A DNA stretch of 64,000 bases. Origin: Cylindrotheca closterium (lineage: Eukaryota; Bacillariophyta; Bacillariophyceae; Bacillariales; Bacillariaceae). Under the pieces are notes generated by a model, which searched no databases, had not been told where the DNA came from, and worked only from the letters and a program-made list of their open reading frames with translations. This document shows positions 40,362 to 50,500 of this stretch, piece by piece. The stretch spans positions 310,395 through 374,394 of the forward strand of contig CAKOGP040002424.1 of NCBI GenBank assembly GCA_933822405.4, given 5' to 3'. A program made the position numbers and the translations under genes. Position 1 is the stretch's first letter, and each line of letters starts with the position of its first letter.

Positions 40362-42413
40362 ATGAATTCCAATGATGATGACGTTAGCAGCTTAGGGCCC
40401 TCTGCCACTGCTGATATGGTCACTCACACTACTACAGTCGAGACTGCAACGCTTGTTCTTCCAGATGACACGCTTCGTCCCGGAGATGAATTCATACTTC
40501 AGACGACAACTGAGATTGCCGCCGCCACATCAGACGCACCCTTGCAGCAAGGAGGAGGTCACGTCATTCACATTGAGGGTATTGTGGACCTCGATGAACT
40601 CAGGGATCTTGTACCTGGTATTGATGAGGATGAATTTGCGACGTTGTTGCACACACACCAACAAGCTAACGGTGATGATGATGACGATGATGATGACGAA
40701 GATAACACAACTCTACTCTCCACACTGTTCCACCTTGACGAGCAGTCACACCTGCTGGGGGACATAGAATCAGAACAGCAAGAGCTGGAAGATGTTCCTG
40801 TTTCAGCTGACGCGTTTCTGGAGACTATTGCAAACGCAATGCCACCAACAGAAGTATCTCGAGCGAATAAGACACAGACTTACGAAACGTCAAACCAGGC
40901 CTTTCTGTTGTCAGTACCTATGACTAATGCATCACTGGCTTCAGGAGAAGAGCAGACTTTAGTATTGGCCATGCCCGAAATCAATGAATCAGAGCCACTC
41001 ATCATGGAAGAATCCGAAGTTCAGGCTGGAGATTTGAACGAGGAAGGAGAGGAAGACGATGACGAATACCATGGATTTGTTGATATGGTCCGTCAGTATT
41101 CGGAATACCTTCCTCAGATTCCTTCACTTCCAACTGACGTGCAAGATGTCGAACTTGTCGCCACCCATACAATCGCCGAACATACTCCATCAGCCGAGGA
41201 GAAAGTCGATGGCGAAGAAGAAGAAGAAGAAGAGGAGGAGGAGCACATCGCACATCTGGACTTAATTGTGGAACGTAAAGTTCCTTTGATTGGTTACGTG
41301 ATTTTAGTCGTTGGTCTGTTTGCTTTGGCTTCCGTTGGAGCAGCCTTAGATTTACAAGAAGGTTCGGTTACTGCCACGATGAAGTCGTATTGGAGACTTC
41401 AGTCGACTGCAATTTGTATCTTCCCGATTGCTGTGTTGTCGATGGCGCAAACACCAAAAGACAAACTCGAGGAACAATGGTCATCACTAACAAGGAGGGA
41501 TCTTTATTTCGATTTGCCAATTTGTGCCGCCAGCTATTCGTTGCTGACAGCAGCTTTTGTGATCGCTCTTGAAAAGACGAACTTGGCCAACGCCTTCGTA
41601 CTTTCCAATCTTGCATCTCTTGTCATCATATGTGGCAAGCTTGCTCTTGGTATTAAAGTTTTGCTTTTGGAGGGCACTGGTGCGTTCATTGGCTTATCAG
41701 GGGCTGTCGTTTGTGCGCTTGCCCCCCCTGCAGTGGTGGTCGAGGCCACTGATCGGATGCTTAGTACCCTGACTTCAAACGAAGAACAAATTGGGGATGG
41801 CATTGCTTTTCTGTGTTCCTTAGGAACAGCGATGTATCTGATCAAAGCGAAGAAGCTCCGATACAAGATGGACCTTTTCGTATTTATGTTCTTGATCTTC
41901 GCTCTTGCATCAGTCTTTTTGCTATGCTACATGATTATGACGGGAGAAGAGATTCGAATTTCGGCGGATCCAAACGTGGGGTTATTTGGCTGGACGGACC
42001 TTGTCCCTGATCGATTGCCGCTGGAATTGTACATGGCAATTGTTTGCAACATTGCTGGTACAACTGGCTATATTGCCGTCATGAAGTACTTTGATCCAGT
42101 GGTCATTACAATGGTGATGCTCACAGAACCTGCCGTTGCGACATTACTTGGAATTCTTGCTGGAGTCGAGAAACTACCAGTGGGACAAGTGATCGTGGGA
42201 AATGCTTTTGTCATCCTTGGTAGCATCATTGTAATTGCATCAGAATCGAAATCGACCGAATCCATTGACGCTACGAAGGCTTTTACGACAGTCGAAGACA
42301 CCGGTGGTACTACGGTAGTTCGAACTCCAAAGCTCAAACCTTCACACAAGAGTACAACCGCTACTGCAGCTGGCACGGATTCTTCAACAAATGTGATATG
42401 GAAACCATCGTAG
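40362..42413 (+). CDS. DMT/EamA-type transporter with acidic N-terminal domain, paralogue 2
   Basis: An intronless 683-residue protein with the same plan as its neighbours: an acidic N-terminal domain of about 310 residues, then about ten membrane helices with a C-terminal EamA repeat. The Asp run after the HTHQQ motif is longest in this copy (eight Asp), and a run of Glu before the first helix (EEEEEEEEEH) is also expanded. Some membrane positions differ by charge from copy 1, for example IALEKTNLANAF for IALDMTSLANAF and AMYLIKAKKLR for SIYLILAKKLR, which could alter substrate or regulation. It is closest to copy 3 in the N-terminal domain (SADAFLETIANAMPPTEVS in both). Confidence 0.85.
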   Translation: MNSNDDDVSSLGPSATADMVTHTTTVETATLVLPDDTLRPGDEFILQTTTEIAAATSDAPLQQGGGHVIHIEGIVDLDELRDLVPGIDEDEFATLLHTHQQANGDDDDDDDDEDNTTLLSTLFHLDEQSHLLGDIESEQQELEDVPVSADAFLETIANAMPPTEVSRANKTQTYETSNQAFLLSVPMTNASLASGEEQTLVLAMPEINESEPLIMEESEVQAGDLNEEGEEDDDEYHGFVDMVRQYSEYLPQIPSLPTDVQDVELVATHTIAEHTPSAEEKVDGEEEEEEEEEEHIAHLDLIVERKVPLIGYVILVVGLFALASVGAALDLQEGSVTATMKSYWRLQSTAICIFPIAVLSMAQTPKDKLEEQWSSLTRRDLYFDLPICAASYSLLTAAFVIALEKTNLANAFVLSNLASLVIICGKLALGIKVLLLEGTGAFIGLSGAVVCALAPPAVVVEATDRMLSTLTSNEEQIGDGIAFLCSLGTAMYLIKAKKLRYKMDLFVFMFLIFALASVFLLCYMIMTGEEIRISADPNVGLFGWTDLVPDRLPLELYMAIVCNIAGTTGYIAVMKYFDPVVITMVMLTEPAVATLLGILAGVEKLPVGQVIVGNAFVILGSIIVIASESKSTESIDATKAFTTVEDTGGTTVVRTPKLKPSHKSTTATAAGTDSSTNVIWKPS

Positions 42414-42995
42414 CTCGCGCCGTGAAACTTGGAAAATGGTGTCGGTTCAAGCATCGCCGAACAAAATGAAACAAGAGCTTTCTACTTCTACTAGAGCGAG
42501 AGAGTAATATGTCAATTAATAACGGTAGAAAAACTAGATAATACAACAAGATTGCAGATTTCAATTGCATTGCTCGTCTGGTGAAGTGGAGTCGTTGAAA
42601 TGAAGTCGTTTCTCTCCTTTCAAGGCGATCAGTTTGGTTGAGAATAGAGTTTAGAGTTTGGTTTCTTTTTTGTGAGTCGAATGAGTCACAAACTATCATT
42701 GACAAAATTCGCTTCGCGGTACAGGTACAGTATTCTCAATGTCTGAGGAGCTCGTTGAAGAAGTGTACCATATACCACGTACTACGTAGTGAACTGTACA
42801 CGTGCAGTAAACAACAGTACGTGTACACGCACTGTGTACGTTTATTTTGCAACGTATGACGCGAGTCGGGCGTTCTCGATCAGAAATCAAAAAAAGTCCA
42901 CGAAAGAAAAATGAGGGCGTAATCCTTCTCATCAAGTGTCATCCAGTCATTAACCGATGGTTGCTTACATATGATACATCACAAAACTCTCGATC
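42414..42995. other. Spacer between DMT copies 2 and 3 (582 bp)
   Basis: No gene is supported. It includes the strongest GTAC cluster in the window and, nearer copy 3, the sequence GAAAGAAAAATGAG, also present upstream of copy 2 as AAAGAAAAATGAGAG. Confidence 0.6.
42719..42839. promoter_or_regulatory. Eight GTAC palindromes in 121 bp
   Basis: GTAC starts at 42719, 42725, 42765, 42779, 42796, 42817, 42823 and 42836; TACGTA and GTGTAC contexts recur. It lies 157 bp upstream of the ATG of copy 3. Function inferred from position only. Confidence 0.45.
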
Positions 42996-45041
42996 ATGAA
43001 TTTCAAAGACGAGGAGCATAGCAGCTTAGCGGCCTCTGCTGATGTGGTCACTCACACTACTACAGTCGAGACTGCAACACTTGTTCTCCCGGATGATACA
43101 CTTCGTCGCGGAGATGAATTTATACTTCAGACAACAAGTGAGATTGCCGCCGCCACATCAGACGCACCCTTGCAGCAAGGAGGCCACACCATTCACATTG
43201 AAGGTATTGTGGACCTCGATGAACTCAGAGATCTGGTACCTGGCATTGATGAGGATGAATTTGCGTCGTTGTTGCATTCGCATCAACAGGACAATGATGA
43301 TGATGATGATGAAGATAATACAACTCTACTGTCCACGCTACTGAACATTGACGAGCAGTCGCACCTGCTTGGGGACATCGAATCAGAACAGCAAGAGCTG
43401 GAAGATGTTCCTGTTTCGGCAGATGCGTTTTTGGAGACCATTGCAAACGCAATGCCACCAACAGAAGTATCTCGAGCGAACAAGACACAGACTTATGAAA
43501 CGTCAAACCAGGCATTCCTACTATCAATCCCTACGAATGCGACATCAACGGCTTCTGGAGAAGAGCAGACTTTAGTATTGGCCATGCCCGAAATCAATGA
43601 ATCAGAGCCACTTATCATGGAAGAATCCGAAGTTCCGGCTGGAGATTCAAACATGGAAGGAGAAGCCAACGAGGAAGATGATGACGAATACCATGGATTT
43701 GTTGATATGGTCCGTCAGTATTCAGAGTATCTTCCTCAAATTCCTGCTCTTCCAACAGACGTACAAGATGTCGAACTTGTCGCTCATGCAGTCATTGAAA
43801 ATGTTCCATTTGCCGAGGCGCACACAATGGATAAGGATGATTATGGCAAGGACGAAGAAGAAGAGGAACAAATCGCACATTTGGATTTGATTGTGGAACG
43901 TAAAGTTCCTTTGATTGGATACGTGATTTTAGTCGTTGGTCTGTTCGCCTTGGCTTCCGTTGGAGCAGCTTTGGATTTACAAGAAGGCAACATTACTCCC
44001 ACAATGAAGACGTATTGGAGACTTCAATCAACTGCAATTTGTATTTTCCCGATTGCTGTGTTGTCGATGGCACAAACACCAAAAGAAAAACTCGAGGAAC
44101 AATGGTCATCGCTAACAAAGAAGGATCTTTATTTCGATTTGCCACTCTGTGCCGCCAGCTATGCATGGCTATCAGCAGGTTTTGTGGTAGCTCTGGAAAT
44201 GACCTCTTTGGCCAATGCCTTTGTCCTTTCCAATCTTGCATCCCTTGTGATCATATTTGGAAAGCTTTTTCTTGGTATTAAAATTATGTTCTTGGAGGGC
44301 ATTGGTGCGTCGGTTGGCTTAACAGGGGCACTTGTTTGTGCGCTTGCTCCCACCGCGGTGGCCGTTGAGGCTACTGGGAGGATGCTTGGTACGACGGCTG
44401 GGCAAGAAAACCTTGGAAATGGCATTGCTTTTCTGTGTTCCTTGGGATTAGCGGCATATCTGATTCTGGCAAAGAAGCTCCGATACAAGATGGACCTCTT
44501 TCTCTTTATGTTCATGGTCTTCTCTCTTTCATCAGCCTTCCTATTGTGCTACATGATTATGACGGGAGAAGAGGTTCAAATTTCAATTGATCCTGATGTG
44601 GGAATATTTGGTTGGATGAGTTTGGCCCCTGATCGATTGCCGCTGGAATTGTACATGGCAATTGTTTGCAACATTGTTGGTACAACTGGCTATATTGCCG
44701 TCATGAAGTACTTTGACCCGGTTGTCATTACTATGGTGATGCTTACAGAACCTGTCGTTGCGACACTACTGGGAATTCTTGCTGGAGTCGAGGGAATGCC
44801 AGTGGAACAAGTGATCGTGGGCAATGCCTTTGTCATCCTTGGTAGCATCATTGTGATTGCATCAGAATCGAAATCTACCGAATCCATTGACGCCACGAAG
44901 GCTTTGACGCCAGTCGAAGACAGCAGCGATACAACGGTTGTTCGAACTCCAAAGAATGCTTTGCACAAAAGTACAAGCGCTGACACAGTGAGTACAGCTG
45001 GCACGGAGTCTTCGCCAAAGGTTGTCTGGAAACCATCTTGA
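42996..45041 (+). CDS. DMT/EamA-type transporter with acidic N-terminal domain, paralogue 3
   Basis: An intronless 681-residue protein with the acidic N-terminal domain and about ten membrane helices. The linker just before the first helix differs completely from the other copies (NVPFAEAHTMDKDDYGK), and helices four and five have changed residues (SYAWLSAGFVVALEMT, GIGASVGLTGALVCALAP), so this copy may be the most functionally distinct in the membrane core. The C-terminal EamA repeat and the final VVWKPS are conserved across all three. Location is probably a cell or internal membrane; there is no clear plastid presequence. Confidence 0.85.
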   Translation: MNFKDEEHSSLAASADVVTHTTTVETATLVLPDDTLRRGDEFILQTTSEIAAATSDAPLQQGGHTIHIEGIVDLDELRDLVPGIDEDEFASLLHSHQQDNDDDDDEDNTTLLSTLLNIDEQSHLLGDIESEQQELEDVPVSADAFLETIANAMPPTEVSRANKTQTYETSNQAFLLSIPTNATSTASGEEQTLVLAMPEINESEPLIMEESEVPAGDSNMEGEANEEDDDEYHGFVDMVRQYSEYLPQIPALPTDVQDVELVAHAVIENVPFAEAHTMDKDDYGKDEEEEEQIAHLDLIVERKVPLIGYVILVVGLFALASVGAALDLQEGNITPTMKTYWRLQSTAICIFPIAVLSMAQTPKEKLEEQWSSLTKKDLYFDLPLCAASYAWLSAGFVVALEMTSLANAFVLSNLASLVIIFGKLFLGIKIMFLEGIGASVGLTGALVCALAPTAVAVEATGRMLGTTAGQENLGNGIAFLCSLGLAAYLILAKKLRYKMDLFLFMFMVFSLSSAFLLCYMIMTGEEVQISIDPDVGIFGWMSLAPDRLPLELYMAIVCNIVGTTGYIAVMKYFDPVVITMVMLTEPVVATLLGILAGVEGMPVEQVIVGNAFVILGSIIVIASESKSTESIDATKALTPVEDSSDTTVVRTPKNALHKSTSADTVSTAGTESSPKVVWKPS

Positions 45042-45279
45042 TTCACGTTGAATACTTATGGTTAGAGTGACGTTCGTTCCACATAGGCTAGCATGCTAAT
45101 TGATAATGGCTATTATTTTGATTATGCAGTACGCAGATTTGAATTGGTTGTTGCTTTTGTAACGTAATTTTGAAGCTCACAGCATCAATTTTTTAAGAAG
45201 GTACTTCTATAGCGTCATATACTCCAACCCAACTATTCCCGGCCTGCCTGAATTCATTCTTCCACAACGTTACGACAAG

Positions 45280-46143
45280 ATGATGCCTCTCCGACTTATA
45301 GTCTTTCTGTCGTTTGTATCCTACATCCAAGCATCTGCAATATCATCCGCAACCTCGTATAGACGACAAAGCGCCCGAAACAGGACAACCAGAGGTGCTG
45401 AAGCCACCCAGCAACCGTGCAATGGGGAATCCACATTTCAAAGCCCTAGAAAGGCATGCAAGTATTACGTTTGGGACCTTCGTTCAGCGTTGTTATACCG
45501 ATGGTGCCATCACCTATTGAAGGACCACGTTTACGAGGGCCGGGGAGGGAAAAAATTTGTCCGCTTCGAGTCAAACAGTATCCTACAATTGCTTTATCCT
45601 TGCAGTCGCTATGCTCCAAACAGATGCCTAGTGTGTGGTGGCAGCTTCTCGGATCACTTGGAACTCTGGTGGTCGAAGCACTTGTACACACCTTGGGATT
45701 TATGTATGGACAGAACATACAAGGAAGGAGAGGTGATAATGGAGGAAGACACAACCAAGTCCCGAAGAGGCCGCAACAAGCAAACCTCGCCTCTAATTGT
45801 ATCACCACCAAGATATGCCTTTCACAAGCAGTATGTTCAAGATGTGAGTGATTTGATGAAGGGGGCAACTACTTTACAGGAACAAAAGAAACTACTAAAG
45901 GACAAGTTGGAATCATCGAGAAAAGGTGACAAAAAGAAAGCACTGGTTCAACAACGTCTGACAAGGTTTCCCGAATACGGCGTTGCCTACTTGACTCCTC
46001 AAAAACCAAAAGAGAACCCATCTAGAAAGGGCAAACGATCTTCTTTCACTCTTGAATTTGCAAGAGCTCTTTGCTTGCTCCGGCTTGAGGGTCTAGTTGC
46101 TGATCAAGAGTATGAAAACGCGGTACTAAAAAACGCTATTTGA
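45280..46143 (+). CDS. Unknown secreted or organelle-targeted basic protein
   Basis: An intronless 287-residue protein. It begins with a good signal peptide (MMPLRLIVFLSFVSYIQASA) followed by a Ser/Arg/Thr-rich stretch, which would suit secretion or import into the plastid, although no phenylalanine follows the cleavage site. The middle has Trp, Tyr and Cys clusters (CKYYVWDLRSALLYRWCHH, RCLVCGGSFSDHLELWWSKH) and the C-terminal half is Lys/Arg-rich. I do not recognise the family. The spaced cysteines (CLVCGG plus flanking Cys and His) might bind a metal. It follows the third DMT gene by 238 bp on the same strand. Confidence 0.72.
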   Translation: MMPLRLIVFLSFVSYIQASAISSATSYRRQSARNRTTRGAEATQQPCNGESTFQSPRKACKYYVWDLRSALLYRWCHHLLKDHVYEGRGGKKFVRFESNSILQLLYPCSRYAPNRCLVCGGSFSDHLELWWSKHLYTPWDLCMDRTYKEGEVIMEEDTTKSRRGRNKQTSPLIVSPPRYAFHKQYVQDVSDLMKGATTLQEQKKLLKDKLESSRKGDKKKALVQQRLTRFPEYGVAYLTPQKPKENPSRKGKRSSFTLEFARALCLLRLEGLVADQEYENAVLKNAI

Positions 46144-46319
46144 TGGTCACAGCTACTGCAATAACGGCTTCGACGTTGTATTGCATTGTGTGCTATTTTA
46201 AAAACTCCTATTGTCACTTCCATATTTACCTGATATACCTAGTAATGGTACTGTAGCTTTGATTAGATTTCCTCGTTTATCCAAATGCGGAATTTATTGA
46301 CTTGTTCGACTGATCACCG

Positions 46320-47273
46320 ATGATGAGATCTGTGACACTCATCCGAGGTTGCAGTATTATTGATCATCAGCTTGAAATCATGAACCATCTTCGTCATGAA
46401 AAGCTCAGAACCGCGACAATGCTGGTCAGTTTCCTGCTATTCTGGCTCGCCAATCTCGTTTCTGCTTCTAATTCAGCAGAAGTTGCCTTTGTCAACTTTT
46501 CAAAGGAAGAGGTCGTCGTATACTGGAAGAATGAAAAGAAGGAGAATGATCTGGTCAAGGTGGGCAGTTTGATGCCATATGAAAGCTTTCATTTGGAATC
46601 CTTCACTGGTCACGTATTTGTCTATGAAACCAAAGATACAAAGGGCACACTTGCTGTGGAAGAAGAAACCCATTTCTTTGCACTAGGTCCAGCGGAACTA
46701 TTGGTGCAGTGCTCGACAACAGAAGGAGATATTCATGCCCATATCATGCCCGAATGGTCCCCATTGGGTGCTGCTCGATTCCTGCAGTTGGTGGACATTG
46801 GCTTTTTTTATGGATGTGCTTTGAATCGTGTCGTCCCACAATTCCTGACACAATTTGGAATCAGTGCCAGCTATGACATGCGTACAGCCTGGAGAATGGA
46901 ATCAATAAAGGACGACCCGCCAGTGGACGTTCCATTTCGACCGGGGTACATGTCTTATGCTGGGTCTGGAGACAATTCTAGATCTACTGAAGTATTCATT
47001 GTCATGCCCGGTACTGCACAACATCAGCTACAGCATTTCGGTACCAACTCTTGGGAGACACCCTTTGGATATGTTGAAGAAGAGGATCTCACAACAGTAT
47101 CCAACTGGTATGCCTACGGGGATATGCCTCCTTGGGGTGAAGGCCCCGATCCACAAATAATTTACAGGGAGGATGGTTACGAATACTTGAAAGACGAATT
47201 TCCTAACATGAGCTACATTCAAACTTGCAAGATAGTAGGCCCTGTCTTGGGTGAGGCGGAAGAGGAGCTGTAA
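46320..47273 (+). CDS. Cyclophilin-type peptidyl-prolyl isomerase, secretory pathway
   Basis: A 317-residue protein; an alternative ATG at 46380 would place the hydrophobic segment (ATMLVSFLLFWLANLVSA) in a more typical signal-peptide position. After a beta-rich segment (AEVAFVNFSKEEVVVYWKN) the cyclophilin fold starts near residue 135: TTEGDIHAHIMPEWSPLGAA, FLQLVDIGFFYGCALNRVVP, YMSYAGSGDNSRSTEVFIVM, and a late loop HFGTNSWETPFGYV. Classical catalytic residues (FHR, QGGD, FFI) are altered: NRVVP stands for HRIIP and QFGI for QGGD, so isomerase activity may be weak. Cyclophilins assist folding around proline; a luminal or extracellular place is inferred from the leader. Confidence 0.83.
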   Translation: MMRSVTLIRGCSIIDHQLEIMNHLRHEKLRTATMLVSFLLFWLANLVSASNSAEVAFVNFSKEEVVVYWKNEKKENDLVKVGSLMPYESFHLESFTGHVFVYETKDTKGTLAVEEETHFFALGPAELLVQCSTTEGDIHAHIMPEWSPLGAARFLQLVDIGFFYGCALNRVVPQFLTQFGISASYDMRTAWRMESIKDDPPVDVPFRPGYMSYAGSGDNSRSTEVFIVMPGTAQHQLQHFGTNSWETPFGYVEEEDLTTVSNWYAYGDMPPWGEGPDPQIIYREDGYEYLKDEFPNMSYIQTCKIVGPVLGEAEEEL

Positions 47274-47289
47274 GTGAGCATCTTGGTTC

Positions 47290-47332
47290 GTACCAGGTGC
47301 CTGGTTGGTATGGTACGAGAGGTACCAGGTAC
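47290..47332. promoter_or_regulatory. Four GTAC palindromes in 43 bp upstream of SMC2
   Basis: GTAC starts at 47290, 47313, 47322 and 47329, with GGTACCAGGTACC at the end. The words CCAGGTAC, GGTATGGTAC and AGGTGCC/GGTGCC are shared with 15613-15655. Confidence 0.4.
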
Positions 47333-47539
47333 CTACTTGTATGATATGATACAACGAAAATCCAGGCATTCGCGCGTTTTGTTCACGCGTAGCTAAATCT
47401 CTCGCGTTTTATATAAAAATCAGATCTGTATATTGCATTTGATTTGAATTTCTGCTCCACTTCAAAACCAAACCGTGTTTTCGATCCTGTCCTATTTCTA
47501 TCATCTTCAAGGGAGAGGGGCCCTCTTAATCCCAAGACC

Positions 47540-50500
47540 ATGCACATCCAAGAAATCGTGATCGACGGCTTCAAGTCGTATGCACATCGAACTGTAGTCG
47601 AAGGGTGAGTATTCCCTGAATTTCAAGTTTTGAGTTTGCTTTGATAGGCAAAGTTTCACTAATTTCTGAGATGTCCGTTGCCCCTTCACAGGTTCGATCC
47701 ACAATTCAATGCTATCACTGGTCTCAATGGATCAGGAAAGTCCAATATTCTTGATTCCATTTGCTTCGTCCTGGGAATTACAAATCTTAGTCAAGTTCGA
47801 GCCGGAAACCTGTCCGAGCTGGTGTACAAACAAGGACAAGCTGGTGTCAACAGAGCCAGTGTGACAATCATTTTCAACAACGAAGATGAAGCTGGAAGCC
47901 CCGTTGGATACGAGCAATGCTCTGAAATTACTGTAACGCGGCAAGTGCTCCTAGGTGGAAAGAGTAAATACTCTATCAATGGAAGAAACTCCTCCGCTGG
48001 ACAAGTGCAAAACTTGTTTCATTCTGTTCAACTGAATGTGAACAATCCTCACTTTTTGATCATGCAAGGACGAATTACCAAGGTCCTGAACATGAAGCCC
48101 ATTGAAATTCTCGGTATGGTAGAGGAAGCGGCTGGAACAAGAATGTATGAAACAAAACGTGTTGCAGCAATCAAGACCATTGACAAGAAGCAAGCAAAGG
48201 TCGATGAATTGAACGCTGTCTTGTCCGAAGAAATTACCCCTACACTTGAGAGACTCCGTGGTGAAAAGCACAGCTACCTAAAGTGGAGCAAGAACAACGC
48301 GGACATTGAACGTATCGAGAGATTTGTGATTGCAAGCAACTTTATGGATGCTCAAGAAGCTCTAGACTGCAACAAGGAAGGATCCGACGAAATGGAAGTG
48401 CAAGTAACAGCCCTCGAAGAGAAAGCTAAAGAATACGAAAGTCAGATCGCTGAGAAAGAAGAAGAAGCTAGCGATCTTTCGTCTAGATTGAAGGGTGAAT
48501 TTGATGATTCCCACAAGTCCTTGAAACAAGAAGAAGAGAAGCGTTCGAAGGAGCTCGTGAAGGTTATATCATCTTGGAAGAACAAGAAAGAACTTACAAA
48601 GAATGCAGAAAGTGATCTCGAGGCAGCGAAGAAACTGGTTGAAGAGACCCAGCAAGCTCTTCAACAAAAGAAAAACGAATTTGCAGCAGAATCAAATAGC
48701 ATTGAGACAAGATTGAATGCCAAGAAGGAAGCAGAAGCTGAATTAGAACGGCTGACTTCTGATTTCCAAAGCATGTCTGCTGGGCTCACATGTTCGCAAG
48801 GTGACGACGGTATGACTCTTCCAGATCAGATTGCAAAGGCTCACAGCGACTCCAAGACAGCAGAAGCAAAGGTCAAACAAGCCACAATGAAAATGAAGCA
48901 CCTGACCAAAGAACTTGGCGTAAGTGTATCGGTGTCTCAATCCGTTCTAGATTGATTTGATACTTGTTCTCACCCCTGCATCTAAAGACTGTTGAGAAGA
49001 ATCTGAAGAAGGAACAGAAGTCTGCAAGCGACTTGAACGCGAAGCGTGACAGTGCTGTGGAAAAGGAAGAAACCTTGAGCGCTGCAGTCTCAAACCTTGA
49101 GTTTGACGAAGAAGAATTCTCGTCGTTGGAACAAGAAAAGGATCAACTTTCTGCTAATGTAGCTGAATGGTCTGATATTGTTGAAGTCCTATCAGCAAAG
49201 CTTGGGAATCGCCTTGCTTTCCGCTATGCAGATCCAGTTCGTGGTTTTGATCGATCAAAAGTCAAAGGAATTGTTGCCAATTTGATCAAAGTGAACAGAG
49301 CGGTCCATTCTACGGCTCTTGAAGTTGTTGCCGGCGGAAAGCTTTACCAAGTCGTTGTTGACGAAGCGATCACTGGGAAAGCTATTCTCGATCGTGGAAA
49401 GTTAGAACGTCGCGTTACTATCATTCCATTGGACAAGATTCGACCACGAAAGGTCACTGACGCTGCGGCACGAAGAGCTGCTGACATTGCGCAATCACTG
49501 AAGACTGAAGCATGGCCAGCAATTGAATTGGTTGGGTACGATGAGGAAGTACGTGCTGCGATGGAATACGTCTTCGGATCTTCAATTATAGTTGATGGCT
49601 CCAAAGCTGCAAACCAAATCTGTGACTCTACCAAGACACGAACAGTTACTCTGGACGGAGACGTATACGATCCATCTGGTACCATTTCTGGGGGATCAAA
49701 AGACAATCTTGGCACAACACTCTCAGAACTTACGAAACTTGCCGAAATATCCTCCAAGCTTGAAGAGGGACAAGTGAGACTTTCGGAAGTACGAAAGAAG
49801 TTGGATGTCTTGAAAAAGAAGTCTGCTGACTATGATAAACTCAAGGGAAAATTAGAGATTGCTCAAGCCGAGCTTGGGGCAATTCAAAAACATCTTTCTC
49901 AAACATCATATGGGGTTCTGGAAGAGAAATTCAACGCAATGACTGAAGAAATGAAGGAAACTGAAAAGCAGTTCGAAAAAATGCAGAAGGAGCAAGCTTC
50001 AAAATGGGATCTCTACCACGAACTCAAAGAAAGAGAAGGGGAACTGACTCAAGAGCGAGAAAATAGGCTTGGGCAGATCGAAAATGATGTTCAGGAGGCT
50101 AAGAAGCGAGTCGTAGATACTGACAAATCTGCACGCCAGGCGCAGTCAACTTTGCAAACGCTTACACTTGAGCTAGATGGTCTCAAAACTGAAGTTTTAA
50201 CAGCTGAAGAATCGGTAGACAGTTCCAAGCGCGCACTTGAAGCCGCTAACACTGAAGAAGATAATATGCAGATGAAAGTTGGTGAAGTCAAGGCCTCGTA
50301 CGATGATGCCAAGACTGCTCTGTACAACTTTGAGAATCGTCTCGTCGAGGTTTCTTCTCAGCTTGCTGAATTGAAACATGTGAAATCATCCCTAAAGAAG
50401 AAAGCCGACGACTGCACTCTGCAAGCCAAGAAAATCTCAGTTACAATCTCTCGGATTCAAAAGGAAAGAGCCAGTGCCGAGAAGTTGGTTGCAGATTTGT

